Shown one piece after another: positions 35,778 through 49,932 of a stretch of 64,000 nucleotides of DNA. Positions within the stretch are counted from its first letter, which is position 1. The number at the start of each line of letters is the position of its first letter. The translations under genes and the position numbers were made by a program. The notes beneath the pieces were generated by a model, which worked only from the letters and a program-made list of their open reading frames with translations, had not been told where the DNA came from and did not search any database. This stretch comes from Bryopsis sp. KO-2023 (taxonomy: Eukaryota > Chlorophyta > Ulvophyceae > Bryopsidales > Bryopsidaceae), in the NCBI GenBank assembly GCA_030272585.1, contig BSYQ01000015.1, positions 1,178,001-1,242,000 of the forward strand, in the 5' to 3' direction.

Positions 35778-36515
35778 ATGGCGACGAGAAGCGTTTCAAA
35801 CTTCCAACACGTGCGACTCGCTTCCGTCAGTCGCGACGCGCAGTTTTGCTCTGCGCCGCGAGCCCTGAACAACGGGTGAGGAGAACTGATAAACCATCAT
35901 TTCGTCGAGTCGACGCGCAGGTTGGAGTGTAATCAAGAGGCTTTGGTGTCGTTCGTCAGGGGAGCCTGCCGGCGATTTTTTCGAGTAGCTGGCGACTTAG
36001 CCAAGCAAACGCGGGAGCGACGCGCCCGCTGGCTATGCCAATCTGCACCGGATCTTTCCGAGCACACTCTCAACGTGAATCTCGCGGTGGATAAGGAGCA
36101 CGAGACGCTATCCTTCACGGAGATCGCGACACTGCCTATCGACGCGCTTCAGGGGATAGCCGAACGTGGCGCGGACGCCCTGAAGAAAATCGGCGTGAAA
36201 ACTGTGGCGGACCTCGCGAACCTGAAGTATTACAAATGGGCGAAAGCGATCAGCACTCTGGCCGACAAGGAGGAGGAGGGCAAGAGGAGCGCCGACGCCG
36301 CTATGCACGCGAACTCGGCGGTGGTGAAAGAATTCGAGCTGAAATCGTTCAAGGAAATGGCTGATGCGCCTGTGTGGGCGCTCCAAGGGATTTCTCCGCG
36401 AATGGCTGAGGATTTGAGCGCCGTCCAAATTCGAAGTGTCAGGGATTTCGCGGAAAGCAAGTACGCCGCGTGGAGCGAGGCGATCGTAACGCTGGCTGCG
36501 TTGGAAAACAAATGA
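35778..36515 (+). CDS. Helix-hairpin-helix-type two-repeat protein, copy 2, with presequence
   Basis: Tandem paralogue of the preceding gene. Proposed exon 1 (35778-35875) encodes a Ser/Arg/Ala-rich leader MATRSVSNFQHVRLASVSRD with no acidic residues before position 20, typical of a plastid or mitochondrial presequence. It ends at GG/GTGAGG. Exon 2 begins at 35921, or at 35960 by an equally phased acceptor, giving 230 or 217 aa. The repeats are LNVNLAVDKEHETLSF ... LQGIAERGADALKKIGVKTV and FKEMADAPVWALQGISPRM ... IRSVRDFAESKYAAWSEAI, clearly alignable with copy 1. The short intron (45 or 84 bases) is a hand prediction. The body of the gene is secure and the N-terminus less so. Confidence 0.65.
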
Positions 36516-37369
36516 AGCAATGGGGGAAAAAAAGAATGTTCGTGGAGTGCTCTCCGTCAAGGAAAATCGGGAGTGAATGAAAAGGAAAAGGAATTTCGCT
36601 TCCACGAGGAAAGTCGATAGGAAAATCGTTTTAGAAGCGAGCAGCTTTTGGCAAATGAAAAATCTTGTGCAAGAAAAATCCCTTGAAATTGCTTATGAAA
36701 TGGCTGTTTCCTTCAATTTTTGGGGTGGGGGGTTCCATTTACTCTGCAGTCCCGATCGGTATCCCCATGTATGGAAAAAAGACGTTGCAATTGTCCGAAA
36801 ACAACGAAACCATACCTCCAGGCAAAGATCATCCAGGTAAAAATATCTTATTGGGTATGCAGCTGCAGAACCTATCCACTGGAATAAGAAAACATTTCCT
36901 CAAAGCAAACCATGCATCCAGAAAAAAGATGGGGTCTTTTTCCAAGCCATTGCATGCTGAACAGATATTTTCTCTCAGATTTACAATGGATGTATTATCC
37001 CCGAAGCTTCTCAATATATGTAATGTATCGTTTACATCTAAAACACCAGCCCATGGATGACTAATATATTCTTAATACAGATAAAAGACTGTGGGGTAAG
37101 GATTCGAAAATGACATTTCCACAGAGACGCCAATTGTGTGGAATCCATCCCACCTACATCCTCGCCTGTCTATTTGATCGCCCGTTGCATCCTGCCACTC
37201 TTCAAAGAAATAATAACTCTATTTTGACAATCATCGCTGGGACATTTGCCAACAATGATTTGATAAATTGATCACCATGGCCCCATCAAATCAGCTCTGC
37301 TCTTTTCCATATGTTTTGAAAGAAAAACATCCAGGAGAAAGCAGCGCGGGCCAAACCACCTCTGGACAT
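36516..37369. other. Intergenic between convergent HhH copy 2 and GEMIN2
   Basis: About 0.85 kb; a mix of 3' flanks. No supported gene or repeat was seen. Confidence 0.5.
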
Positions 37370-39476
37370 CTAATCCAGAGTCACATCGATCAACCCAGCC
37401 AGGGTTTCATCTTGTCCAAAATAAACCCCGCAAACAACGATCATCAAATTGACCAGCGGCAAGACCTTCCCTAGCTTCTCCTCTCCAGTGTTTGCCCGCG
37501 CTTTCAAACAGAACCTCAGCAAGGAGAGCAGAGTACAGCTGATGTCAGGGGGCACCGGCTTGTGCAGTCTAGCCATCAATGCATACAGCCAAATCGCTTG
37601 GATTTTACGTATCGTGTTCTCTTTCGGCTGGACCAGCAAATTATCAACATGAGCTTGCAGAAAATCCACCGTTTCCACCTGGGTAGTGAAAACCAATCAA
37701 GCCTAGATCTTTCTAATAAAAACAGGTGGTCCAAACATAGCTTTCATCGTTCAATTCTCAAGACAAAAAAACAGACGGATGCATGAACTCACCATACCAA
37801 GCTGCTGAACCTCCATTAACTGTGGCTTTCGATTTTCCTCCAGACAAGATAAAACTTCACTATCGGCATCTGTGGTGTTTTTGGTCAGCCTAGCATCCAC
37901 CTGAATCAGCACTCCAATGGGCAGCTCTTCGTTCTCATCCTCGTCGGCATTATCGAGTCTACATTATAACCAAATATCAAACAAAAGAATTAAATATAAA
38001 TAAATGAATGTGAACAAATAAATATAACTATCAAACAAAGAAAATATCAATCAAGAAACAAACGTAAACAAATAAATGTGAATATGCAAAAAATATATAT
38101 TAAAGTAAATCCAATGCGGGATGGCATTCGACCATGGGGATCTCTACTTATTAGTAATAGAGTGGCGGATCCAAATTTGCATACTCATTTGCATAGTGGA
38201 TGAGCTAGATTATTTGTGCTATTTATTTTCTATTCTTTATTTTACTTCTCTTATTTTAATTTAAACTTTTTCCAAATTTGTTTTTTTGAAATTATTCTAC
38301 ACAAGGCCAAAACGCCGAGTGCAGCCCGTTCACGTGCAAATGTGTTATATACACAGAAGCGACTCAGAAGCGAACCACCGGAAAAAAAAATGAAACGGTG
38401 GTTTCATCCCAAATGTCCATATCTAGCTCTCTACCCCTGCCTCAATGCAATAAACTATACAAAAAAAAGGGGATCCAAATTTGAGTGAAAACAATTATGA
38501 ATTCAGCTGGCACGTCATCACCCTAAACAACAACCCATCAAAAACACGCCATCATCCCCCAAAGCACCCAATACATAGGATAGCTCCACGATGCTTTTCC
38601 CACTCACTCTTCGAAAGCTTGTCTCAGTTTTTTGAAATCCTCCAGGCAGCCCACCATCCACCTCACCGTGGGTTTCCTGCCTTCAGAGCATTCTGGCAAA
38701 TCCTCTCTGGGAAAATATTCCGTCCGATGCTCATCGAACTGCTGCGGATCAATGTCAGCTCTGGTCGTTTGTTCACATCTGGAGGCTTCCCACCTTTTCG
38801 GACGAAAAAGAAAACAGCGAACAAAACAAGATATGAATAAATATACTGCTGGCCATATTTGAACCAAGGGAAACCTAATTCAAAGCTGCGCAGGTCAGAC
38901 ATTGACCAGGTAATTTTTTAAACCCACCCACGAAAGATCAATCCCTCTTCCCCCCCCCCCCACCTTCTTTTCCTATCCGGTTTTTGAATCAGGTGTCTCG
39001 ATATATGCAGAAAATGAAGAAATATACATGAAAACACGCAGATGGACAAATTCAATCGCCTCCAGATATGCCCATTAACACATGCATGGCAAAATTCGAA
39101 AACTCAAGTCACCGACGTTCTCGAATCGCGGCGGACACCCCCCCCCCACACACACACACAAATACCTCACTCGTTTCAGATACTCCTCCACAGTCGTTGC
39201 AGGTCCAGAATCCCAATCAGGTTCACCCCCTTCCACAGGCAGCGCTTGCTGAACCCCGAACTCGACCAAGTCGACGCGTTCACTGCCATCATCCTCTGGT
39301 GCAAGATCCACCGATTGCTCAGCCCCGCGCGATTGTTCGCTGGTCGAATGATCGCTCGCAGCATGCACCTCTGGATTCATCGAATGGGCAAAGGGAAAAC
39401 ATGAGACGTCAGCGACCGCGTCCAATATGGTGGTTTTGGACGAGTCGAGTGTGGGGATGATGTGTTTTTTTGGCAT
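37370..39476 (-). CDS. GEMIN2: Gemin2 (SMN-interacting protein 1)
   Basis: Four exons: 39476-39166, 38793-38608, 37958-37793 and 37678-37370, giving 323 aa. Start MPKKHIIPTLDSSKTT, then an acidic segment and PATTVEEYLKRVR joining W-EASRCEQTTRADID, as in Gemin2 (EEYLxRVxxEA). The middle exon has a second acidic patch and LPIGVLIQVD. The last exon has the conserved helical core VETVDFLQAHVDNLL, IQAIWLYALMARLHKPV, LLRFCLKARA and LPLVNLMIVVCGVYFGQ. Gemin2 holds the pentameric Sm ring during snRNP assembly in the SMN complex. Together with PRP38B, this is the second spliceosome-related gene in the window. The exon 2 acceptor (AAAAG/G) has no adjacent pyrimidines. The gene is head-to-head with the GH32 gene, 148 bases apart. 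Confidence 0.9.
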
Positions 39477-39624
39477 AACGTTTTGATTTGGTGATTTTTT
39501 TTTCCCTCAAGTGGGAAAAGTGCTGCGAGTTTTGGGGGCGATCGATCGGAGGGGTTGGGTCGATTTTCTTTGGCGGCCGAACGATTGGTGGCGTTGTTCT
39601 GTTTTGGGTGGAGGAGGAGGGACG

Positions 39625-42062
39625 ATGGCTGATGTTTGGCGTCCACAGTTTCATATCATGCCCAAGAAGGGTTGGTTGAATGATCCAAATGGACCAATTT
39701 TTTACAAGGGACGATACCACATGTATGGGTGCTTCCATCCAAATTGCCCCCCCCCCCCCCCCCCTCCAATGGTTAATTGTTTCTGCAATATTGCGACATG
39801 AACATTCCATATTATTATGCACTGTGAAGATTGACTTGCGTTCAAACCAAAATTTGAAAATGAGTTAGTCTGCCATTCCTAAGGCCCCCTCTCCATCCCT
39901 GTCAAAAATCAGAAAATCGCAAAAAGGAAATGGTATGTAAGCGGGTCAGCCTTTTCCAGGAAAAAACAGCCATAAAACTTCTGAGAAAAGATGGTAGCAC
40001 CGTCGTTTGAGGGCTGAATAGAATCGCAGGTTTTTCCAACACATACCCAATTCGACGAATTGGGATTGGTGCATGGAATGGGGGCATGTTGTCAGTTCAG
40101 ATCTTGCTCATTGGCATCACCTGCCCAATGCCATCCAGCCCTCCGAAGGTAAACATTGCATTTTTTTTTCCACAAGAAAGTATCTTTAAAGATGGTTTCA
40201 ATCCAAAAAAGGGAAAGCTGAGGGTCGTTTTTTTTTGTTATGTTCTTTTTTCTTCTTTTAAGACAACAAAAAAACAGCAGCTCAGTTTTTTTAAAAGTAT
40301 TTTCTCTGGTCCACTTAATTAATTTAAGTTTGTTTTATTTTGGAGGTTTAATGATACAATTCTATTTTTTTTAAATCAACGACGTGCTGCCGTATGATCC
40401 CGTGACCGCTTTGCTTTTTGAGTTTCGTTTTTTTTTCCAACTTCTTTAGGGGGTCCTGATGCGAATGGCTGCTGGTCGGGATGTTGTGGTATTGACGTCG
40501 ACGGGTGCCCAGTCTTACTGCACACAGGGGTTGTGCTGAGAACGAACATCGATGGCAGGCTGCCCCCACCCGAATTCGACCTCGGCATTCAGATGATCGA
40601 AACTCAATGTTGTGCGAAGGTTTCTGATCCAGGTTGGGTGCATGCATGTTTTCGATGCATGTTGGGAAAGCATGTTGGAAAATGTTTGTTCAGGTTTTAG
40701 TTCGTATCATTTTGCTGGGAAAAACCGATATGCATTGATTTGGGCATTCAGACGACAAAAATATGGAGCACTGGATTAAACAGGAAGAGCCGTTTCTTCG
40801 ATACCCCCCAGACAGACTGGCACTCACTGGATGGAGGGACCCTTTCCTCGTGCACTTGCCCGCAACCTCAGCAAACGAACCACCACAGAGAAAACTGATG
40901 ATATTAGGAAGCGGGTTCTCTGGGAAAGGGGGCGCCGTGCTGAAATACACCACCCACAAAAGTCTGACCTCGGATTGGAAATACGATGGAGTCCTGATCC
41001 AGCACCAGAACAGCGGTTCCGGTGAGGTTTGGGAATGCCCGGTGTTGGTACCCCTCCCCAAGCATGCAAATAACTCTATGTCTGACGGAGCTCGACCAGA
41101 TGGGATCACTCATGTCTTGATGGTGGGGGTGCATTTCCCTAACGAACAACCCCGCAGATATAGGCCAGTGATTTATTGGTTGGGCCGATTGACGGAGGAA
41201 GGGGATTTTACACCTGTGGATCTGGAAAACCCAAGGGTTTTGGACTCTGGGTCGATTGTGTATGCCCCCAATGCGATGATTGCCCCCGATGGTAGAACTT
41301 TGATGTGGGTGTGGATGCATGAACGAGGCGGTGGTCCCACGCGAATGGACTACAATGGGTGCTTGTCGATACCCAGGGTTTTGACTGTTTTGGATGGGGA
41401 GCTCCATCAATGGCCGGCAGCTGAGTTGGAGGCCTTGAGAACGGGCGATGGCTTCAAAATATCAAACATGCAGGTCGGTCGATTGCATTCAATAGACGTT
41501 TTAATGCATTGATTATGCATCCACATTTTTGTTCCTTGAGGTTGGGCATTCAGCTTGGAATAAGAATCGCCTTATCGTTTTTCCAAGTGTATAAACAGAT
41601 TCCAGATTCTTTGTTTTGGGGATTCAGGTGAGCGAGGGTTCATTGGTGAGTTTCCTGTCTGACATTGGGCCTCGATTCGACATGAACCTCACCATTTCTT
41701 GGGAAGACCACACCCAGCGATTCGGGTTGATAATCACAGCCACCGATACACCGGAATCCCTCGTAATCGAATTCGATATCAAGTCCAAGCAACTTCGCTC
41801 CTGCAGCCTCGATCCAGAAGATTTCAATGGGGAGGAAAAGATTCAGATAGAAAGCAAGGGTACTGATGAAATCGAGGGGGGTCAATTGGGAATGAGAGTG
41901 ATAGTGGATGGCCCGCTGGTAGAAGTTTTTACATCGCATGGAGCTGCTCTTAGTGGCAGGGTTGTCAGACCAATGAACGGCGACATGAAGATGTTTTCAT
42001 GTGGAGGAAAAGTTTCCATACTTGAAGGCTGTGTTTGGAAAATGGGGTCGGCCTGGAGTTGA
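39625..42062 (+). CDS. GH32 beta-fructosidase (invertase/fructan hydrolase type), cytosolic form
   Basis: Five exons: 39625-39722, 40030-40148, 40450-40632, 40752-41473 and 41628-42062, 518 aa, all phases consistent. The family-32 five-bladed propeller motifs are in order. FHIMPKKGWLNDPNGPIFYKG holds the catalytic nucleophile Asp in NDPNG. WGHVVSSDLAHWHHLPNAI follows, then NGCWSGCCG (usually WSGSAT). LTGWRDPFL is the RDP transition-state stabiliser and VWECPVLVPL carries the catalytic acid/base Glu. The C-terminal beta-sandwich is in exon 5 (LVIEFDIKSKQL...VDGPLVEVFTSHG). No signal or transit peptide precedes the propeller, so a cytosolic enzyme acting on sucrose or fructans is inferred. Substrate specificity cannot be read from sequence. 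Confidence 0.92.
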
Positions 42063-43049
42063 CACCCAAAAGTGAATCTGCAAAGTCTTTCCTCCCCCCC
42101 CAGGAAAGGGGGGGATGTCTTCCTGTACAGCTTTGGGTTTATTTTTCTCTTTTGTTCTCAAGCTATCCTTTTTAATCCAGAATGGCTTTTGTTCTTGGGG
42201 AACCTGGTGATGAGATTCTGAAAAATTCGCATCAAGGATGAAAGTATCTGTATCCATTCAGTCGTAACATTCATGTTTCATGTTTACGGCTTTCTTTTAT
42301 TAATAGAAAAAAACACTCAACCTTCACTGGAGGTAAGAGTGAAAGCCTAGACTGGCTGTAAATTTAGTATTGTGGAAAAGAGTAATTCAGTTGGCCAATT
42401 GCTGGCAGTTTGAAAAGTTAGGACTTGGGTTGTGGTATTTGAAAGGATACATATATATATATATATATATATATATTCTGGTCGGAACACGGGTCGCACT
42501 TTTTACAGTATTACATTTAAAAGTAATAAAAAAAGATGAATATTTTTGTATATAATTGAGATTGGGGGCTCGATGTGGTGGCAATACCTTATCTTTTTTC
42601 TGTCTATGAAAAAGATAACCCCTAATGTCCAAAACACACAAAAAAGAAGCAAAATCATTTGGTGACCAAAACAAGGTTGGATTTTACAACTGCATTTTCC
42701 AAAATGAATTCATATCCCCATTCAATACAATTTTTTTTTTCTTCTCATAGCCACCCTCACCAAAAACAGAATTTCCCAAAACCAATCAAAATCAACACCA
42801 AAAACTGGAAGAAGAAGAAGAAAAAAAACACAAAACCGGGTGCCAAGCCACCACCTCATAAAAGCAAATTCCACATCCAATTTCCTTTTCCCTCCTCCAC
42901 CACTGCCCTCTTCTTTTTTTTTTTGAGAAAATAAAAACCGATGCCGAAAAAGACGTACCTCCCTCCCTCCCTCCCTCTTTTTTTTAAAAGGAAAAAGAAA
43001 AACATCCTCTCTTTGGGAAAAGAACAGAAAAGATTATTTTTTCTTCCAT
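42063..43049. other. Intergenic between convergent GH32 and SQD1; AT and TCCC microsatellites
   Basis: About 1 kb of 3' flanks. It contains (AT)13 at 42451-42476, A-rich runs and a (TCCC)n run at about 42958-42976. No gene was seen. Confidence 0.5.
42451..42476. repeat. (AT)13 microsatellite
   Basis: Uninterrupted AT dinucleotide run in the spacer between the GH32 and SQD1 genes. Confidence 0.9.
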
Positions 43050-47303
<4,254 letters not shown>

Positions 47304-47719
47304 CGTTGCTGGACCTTTGGTCGCACACAGTTGCCAAAATCGGAGTGTTGGGCAAGGAGGAATAAAACACGGGACAAAACGCGAGATGTTGAGTTGTTGG
47401 CGGGGGGAAGAATATTCGTCCACCAAAGAACCAACCAAAAAATATGCTGACGAAAATCTGTCATCATTTTTCTGACCTTTTTTTGCTTTTTCTGTACGAC
47501 ATGTACGACGGACTCGTCAGCTTAGTCACCCAACACTCAATTGTTTGGTGCAGAGTTAGCAAGATCTTTTCCCCACCCCCCACCCCCAGATCCTATCTGG
47601 CCGAATCCGCAACATATTATCGCATTTGCTGGAGGTGGCTGTTGTGGTGGTGTGTGTTTGTTGATTAGCGATCGAAAGGTTTCCCTCCACTGGACTACTG
47701 AACCCGATCGGCGAAAAAC
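47304..47719. promoter_or_regulatory. Bidirectional promoter region SQD1 / PsbX
   Basis: 416 bases separate the start codons of two divergently transcribed thylakoid-related genes. C runs (about 47574-47586) are present but no named element was assigned. Shared light-dependent control is an inference. Confidence 0.45.
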
Positions 47720-48508
47720 ATGGTTTCCACCGTCGTTGCACAGACTGTGACGCCGTTCAAGGCTTCCAAAGCCGTTTCGGGAACTCGGGGTAAGTGAGAG
47801 TAACTCGTCGATCAAAACTACCCACCCATCGGTGTTGCAGACCTCGTGTTTGGAAAGAAAAACTCTTTATGAAGTGGTTGGGGGGGGAGGAGGGGTTTGT
47901 GACTCGGAGTGTTCTATGGGGTTCGGTGAAAGCTGTGGACCTGTGGTTGATGGATGGTTGTGTTTTGTCTGGCAGTCGTTTCTCTCTCCCGTCGTCGCAC
48001 CGTCAGACCAGCGAAAGCTGTGCAAGCGAAGTAGGGCCTCTAGACGGAACGTTTTGCTGCTTTTCTCTGAATAAGAAACCGAAAAGAAAGTCGTCGAGGG
48101 AGTTCTTGCAACTTTTGGAAACCTTGTGTGAAGGGACACCCGTCATATCCCTCGCTTTCGACTCGAACAGAAAAATCGTCCAATTTTTCCAACCAGTTTT
48201 TCCACCCAAAACCTGCGACGTTTGAAACAGGGGTTGGCTGTCACAGCGACCTGGTTGCATTGCTTTTTTCCCGCCAGAATACACACATCCTTTTTTTTTC
48301 AAATTTGCACAGGCTCGATGAAAAGAAACTGACTGCGGCGGCGGTCGTCGCCACCACGATGCTCGCAAACCCCCTCGTAGCCCAAGCGACCGAAAGGACC
48401 ACATCCGTCAATGCTTTGCTCGGGTCGGTTGTCAACGGAGGAATCGTCGCACTGTTCATCCTTGGTGCAGTCACGATCGTGGCTGGATTCGACCCCGTCA
48501 ACCGTTAA
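47720..48508 (+). CDS. psbX: Photosystem II subunit PsbX precursor
   Basis: Three exons: 47720-47789, 47976-48030 and 48313-48508, 106 aa. Exon 1 (MVSTVVAQTVTPFKASKAVS) and exon 2 (VVSLSRRRTVRPAKAVQA) form a stromal transit peptide. Exon 3 begins LDEKKLTAAAVVATTM and ends ANPLVAQA, a thylakoid-transfer hydrophobic segment with an AxA-type cleavage site. The mature part is about 38 residues with one membrane helix (LLGSVVNGGIVALFILGAV) and the conserved end GFDPVNR, matching the FDPVKR end of plant PsbX. PsbX sits beside cytochrome b559 and stabilises plastoquinone turnover. Nuclear coding and a bipartite leader argue for a primary green plastid. Exon 2 was chosen because phase and composition fit. 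An alternative acceptor at about 47841 leads quickly to a stop. Confidence 0.88.
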
Positions 48509-49932
48509 GGCCCCACGTTTTTTTCAACATATAACAACGGCATTCGACGTTCGTTTCTGTAGACTGCGCAGTCGTGGCGGCTGTGCAGGTGTGAAGACAC
48601 TAGAAGAGAATTGCCAATTTTGACGAGGCAGAAAGACGGCGTTTTCCGTTTTCAACGCTGTATTTTTGTTGTTAGGGAAGAAAATTGAGAAATGTAGAAA
48701 ATGGGGTGCTTATGGTTGGGGTTTTTTCTTCTCCGCGTTGCAGAGGATTGCTTCTTTTGGGCCCGGAAAAAGAGATAGTAGGGATGGGTTCAGAAAGCTA
48801 TCTGGGAGAGGGGGACAATTTTCCGCCTTACATCTTGTTTTCGGTGTACTAGGCTTGTAAAAAAGAAATCTTTTTTGATCAAAAAGGAAAGTGCTTTGTT
48901 GTTGTTTTATACTGTGCGATGATGGGCTGGCCATCACCCCACTGATCAGTGAGTTTTTTGTTTGGGGAAGATCATTCAGAATGTCGAGTTCAGTGTAGTC
49001 GCTTTCTCTTCGAATCCTTAGCAGTTGAATTAATTTCGGTGCATGTTGGATCCACAATCACAATAAGAAGAATATTAAAATGATTGAGTGATTTCATTCT
49101 TGTGAAATCATTCTTTTGTGGCAATGTTGCTGGTGAATTTTTTTCCTTCACTCATCTCGGACCCTCGCAGTCTTATTCTTCAAAGTGCTTTTTGAATAGA
49201 TAATGCTCTCCACCAGCTCCATCCAGACCTCGGGAACTTGCTTTTTCATGTCCAGCAATTTCGGAAGGGTCACCAACACCAGACACCAAAGCGTCTCTTT
49301 GAGCATTGAAAAGTGCGTTCGCCTAGAGTTCTATTCTGAGATCCCTTGACACCCTTTGCATTTCCATTCTCAATCACCTATAGGGAGGGAGAGCCCACAT
49401 GGAATGGTGGAATTGCATGGGACGACAATAACAAATATTTACTAATCCTTGCTTTGGTGGGAAGAGGCTGGATGAACTGTCGTCATTGTCTTGGTGTGGG
49501 GTGTGATCACAGAAATAGTCTTAAGCTCCACGGGCAGAGGTGGAACCAGCCCCAACTGGGTGTCTTGCTTTTATCGTCTAACCATGCATCGATCGCAGAC
49601 TGTATACACTTTATGAGCGCAAACATGTGGTTTTCGGCATGTTGTTCTTTATCTTATAGATGAGGTAAGTGTCAACCAGAGCTGTCACCCTCCACTCAAA
49701 AAAGTTTACTAACCTCCAACCTCCCCTAACCCTCAAGACGCACACAAAGCGTGTGGGTCCCCAGAATATGAATGTCTTATGCCTTGATCAAATTTTCCTT
49801 ACAAAATTGGGGGGAAAAAAAAGCAAAAAAATGAGCAAGCAAAGAACAAGATTCATACATTTCATCAAATCGGGACCTCCCCAAACTCTACACCAAGAGG
49901 TTTGCAGTTGACCAATAAAAAGTAAGACGAAA
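48509..49932. other. Intergenic between convergent PsbX and peroxiredoxin
   Basis: About 1.4 kb. On the minus strand 49322-49148 holds one coding-like frame (described separately). Otherwise this is 3' flanking sequence with no gene recognised. Confidence 0.45.
49148..49322 (-). CDS. Orphan coding-like exon, unknown
   Basis: A 175-base stretch after a CTAG acceptor, in the phase that reads RTHFSMLKETLWCLVLVTLP then LLDMKKQVPEVWMELVESII and ending VRDE-stop. Amino-acid composition (alternating charged and hydrophobic, one Trp-Met-Glu helix) looks protein-like, unlike neighbouring chance frames. It could instead start at its internal ATG as a peptide of about 52 residues. No upstream exon could be found before the peroxiredoxin gene at 49933, so it may be a fragment of a lost gene or chance. 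Confidence 0.25.
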
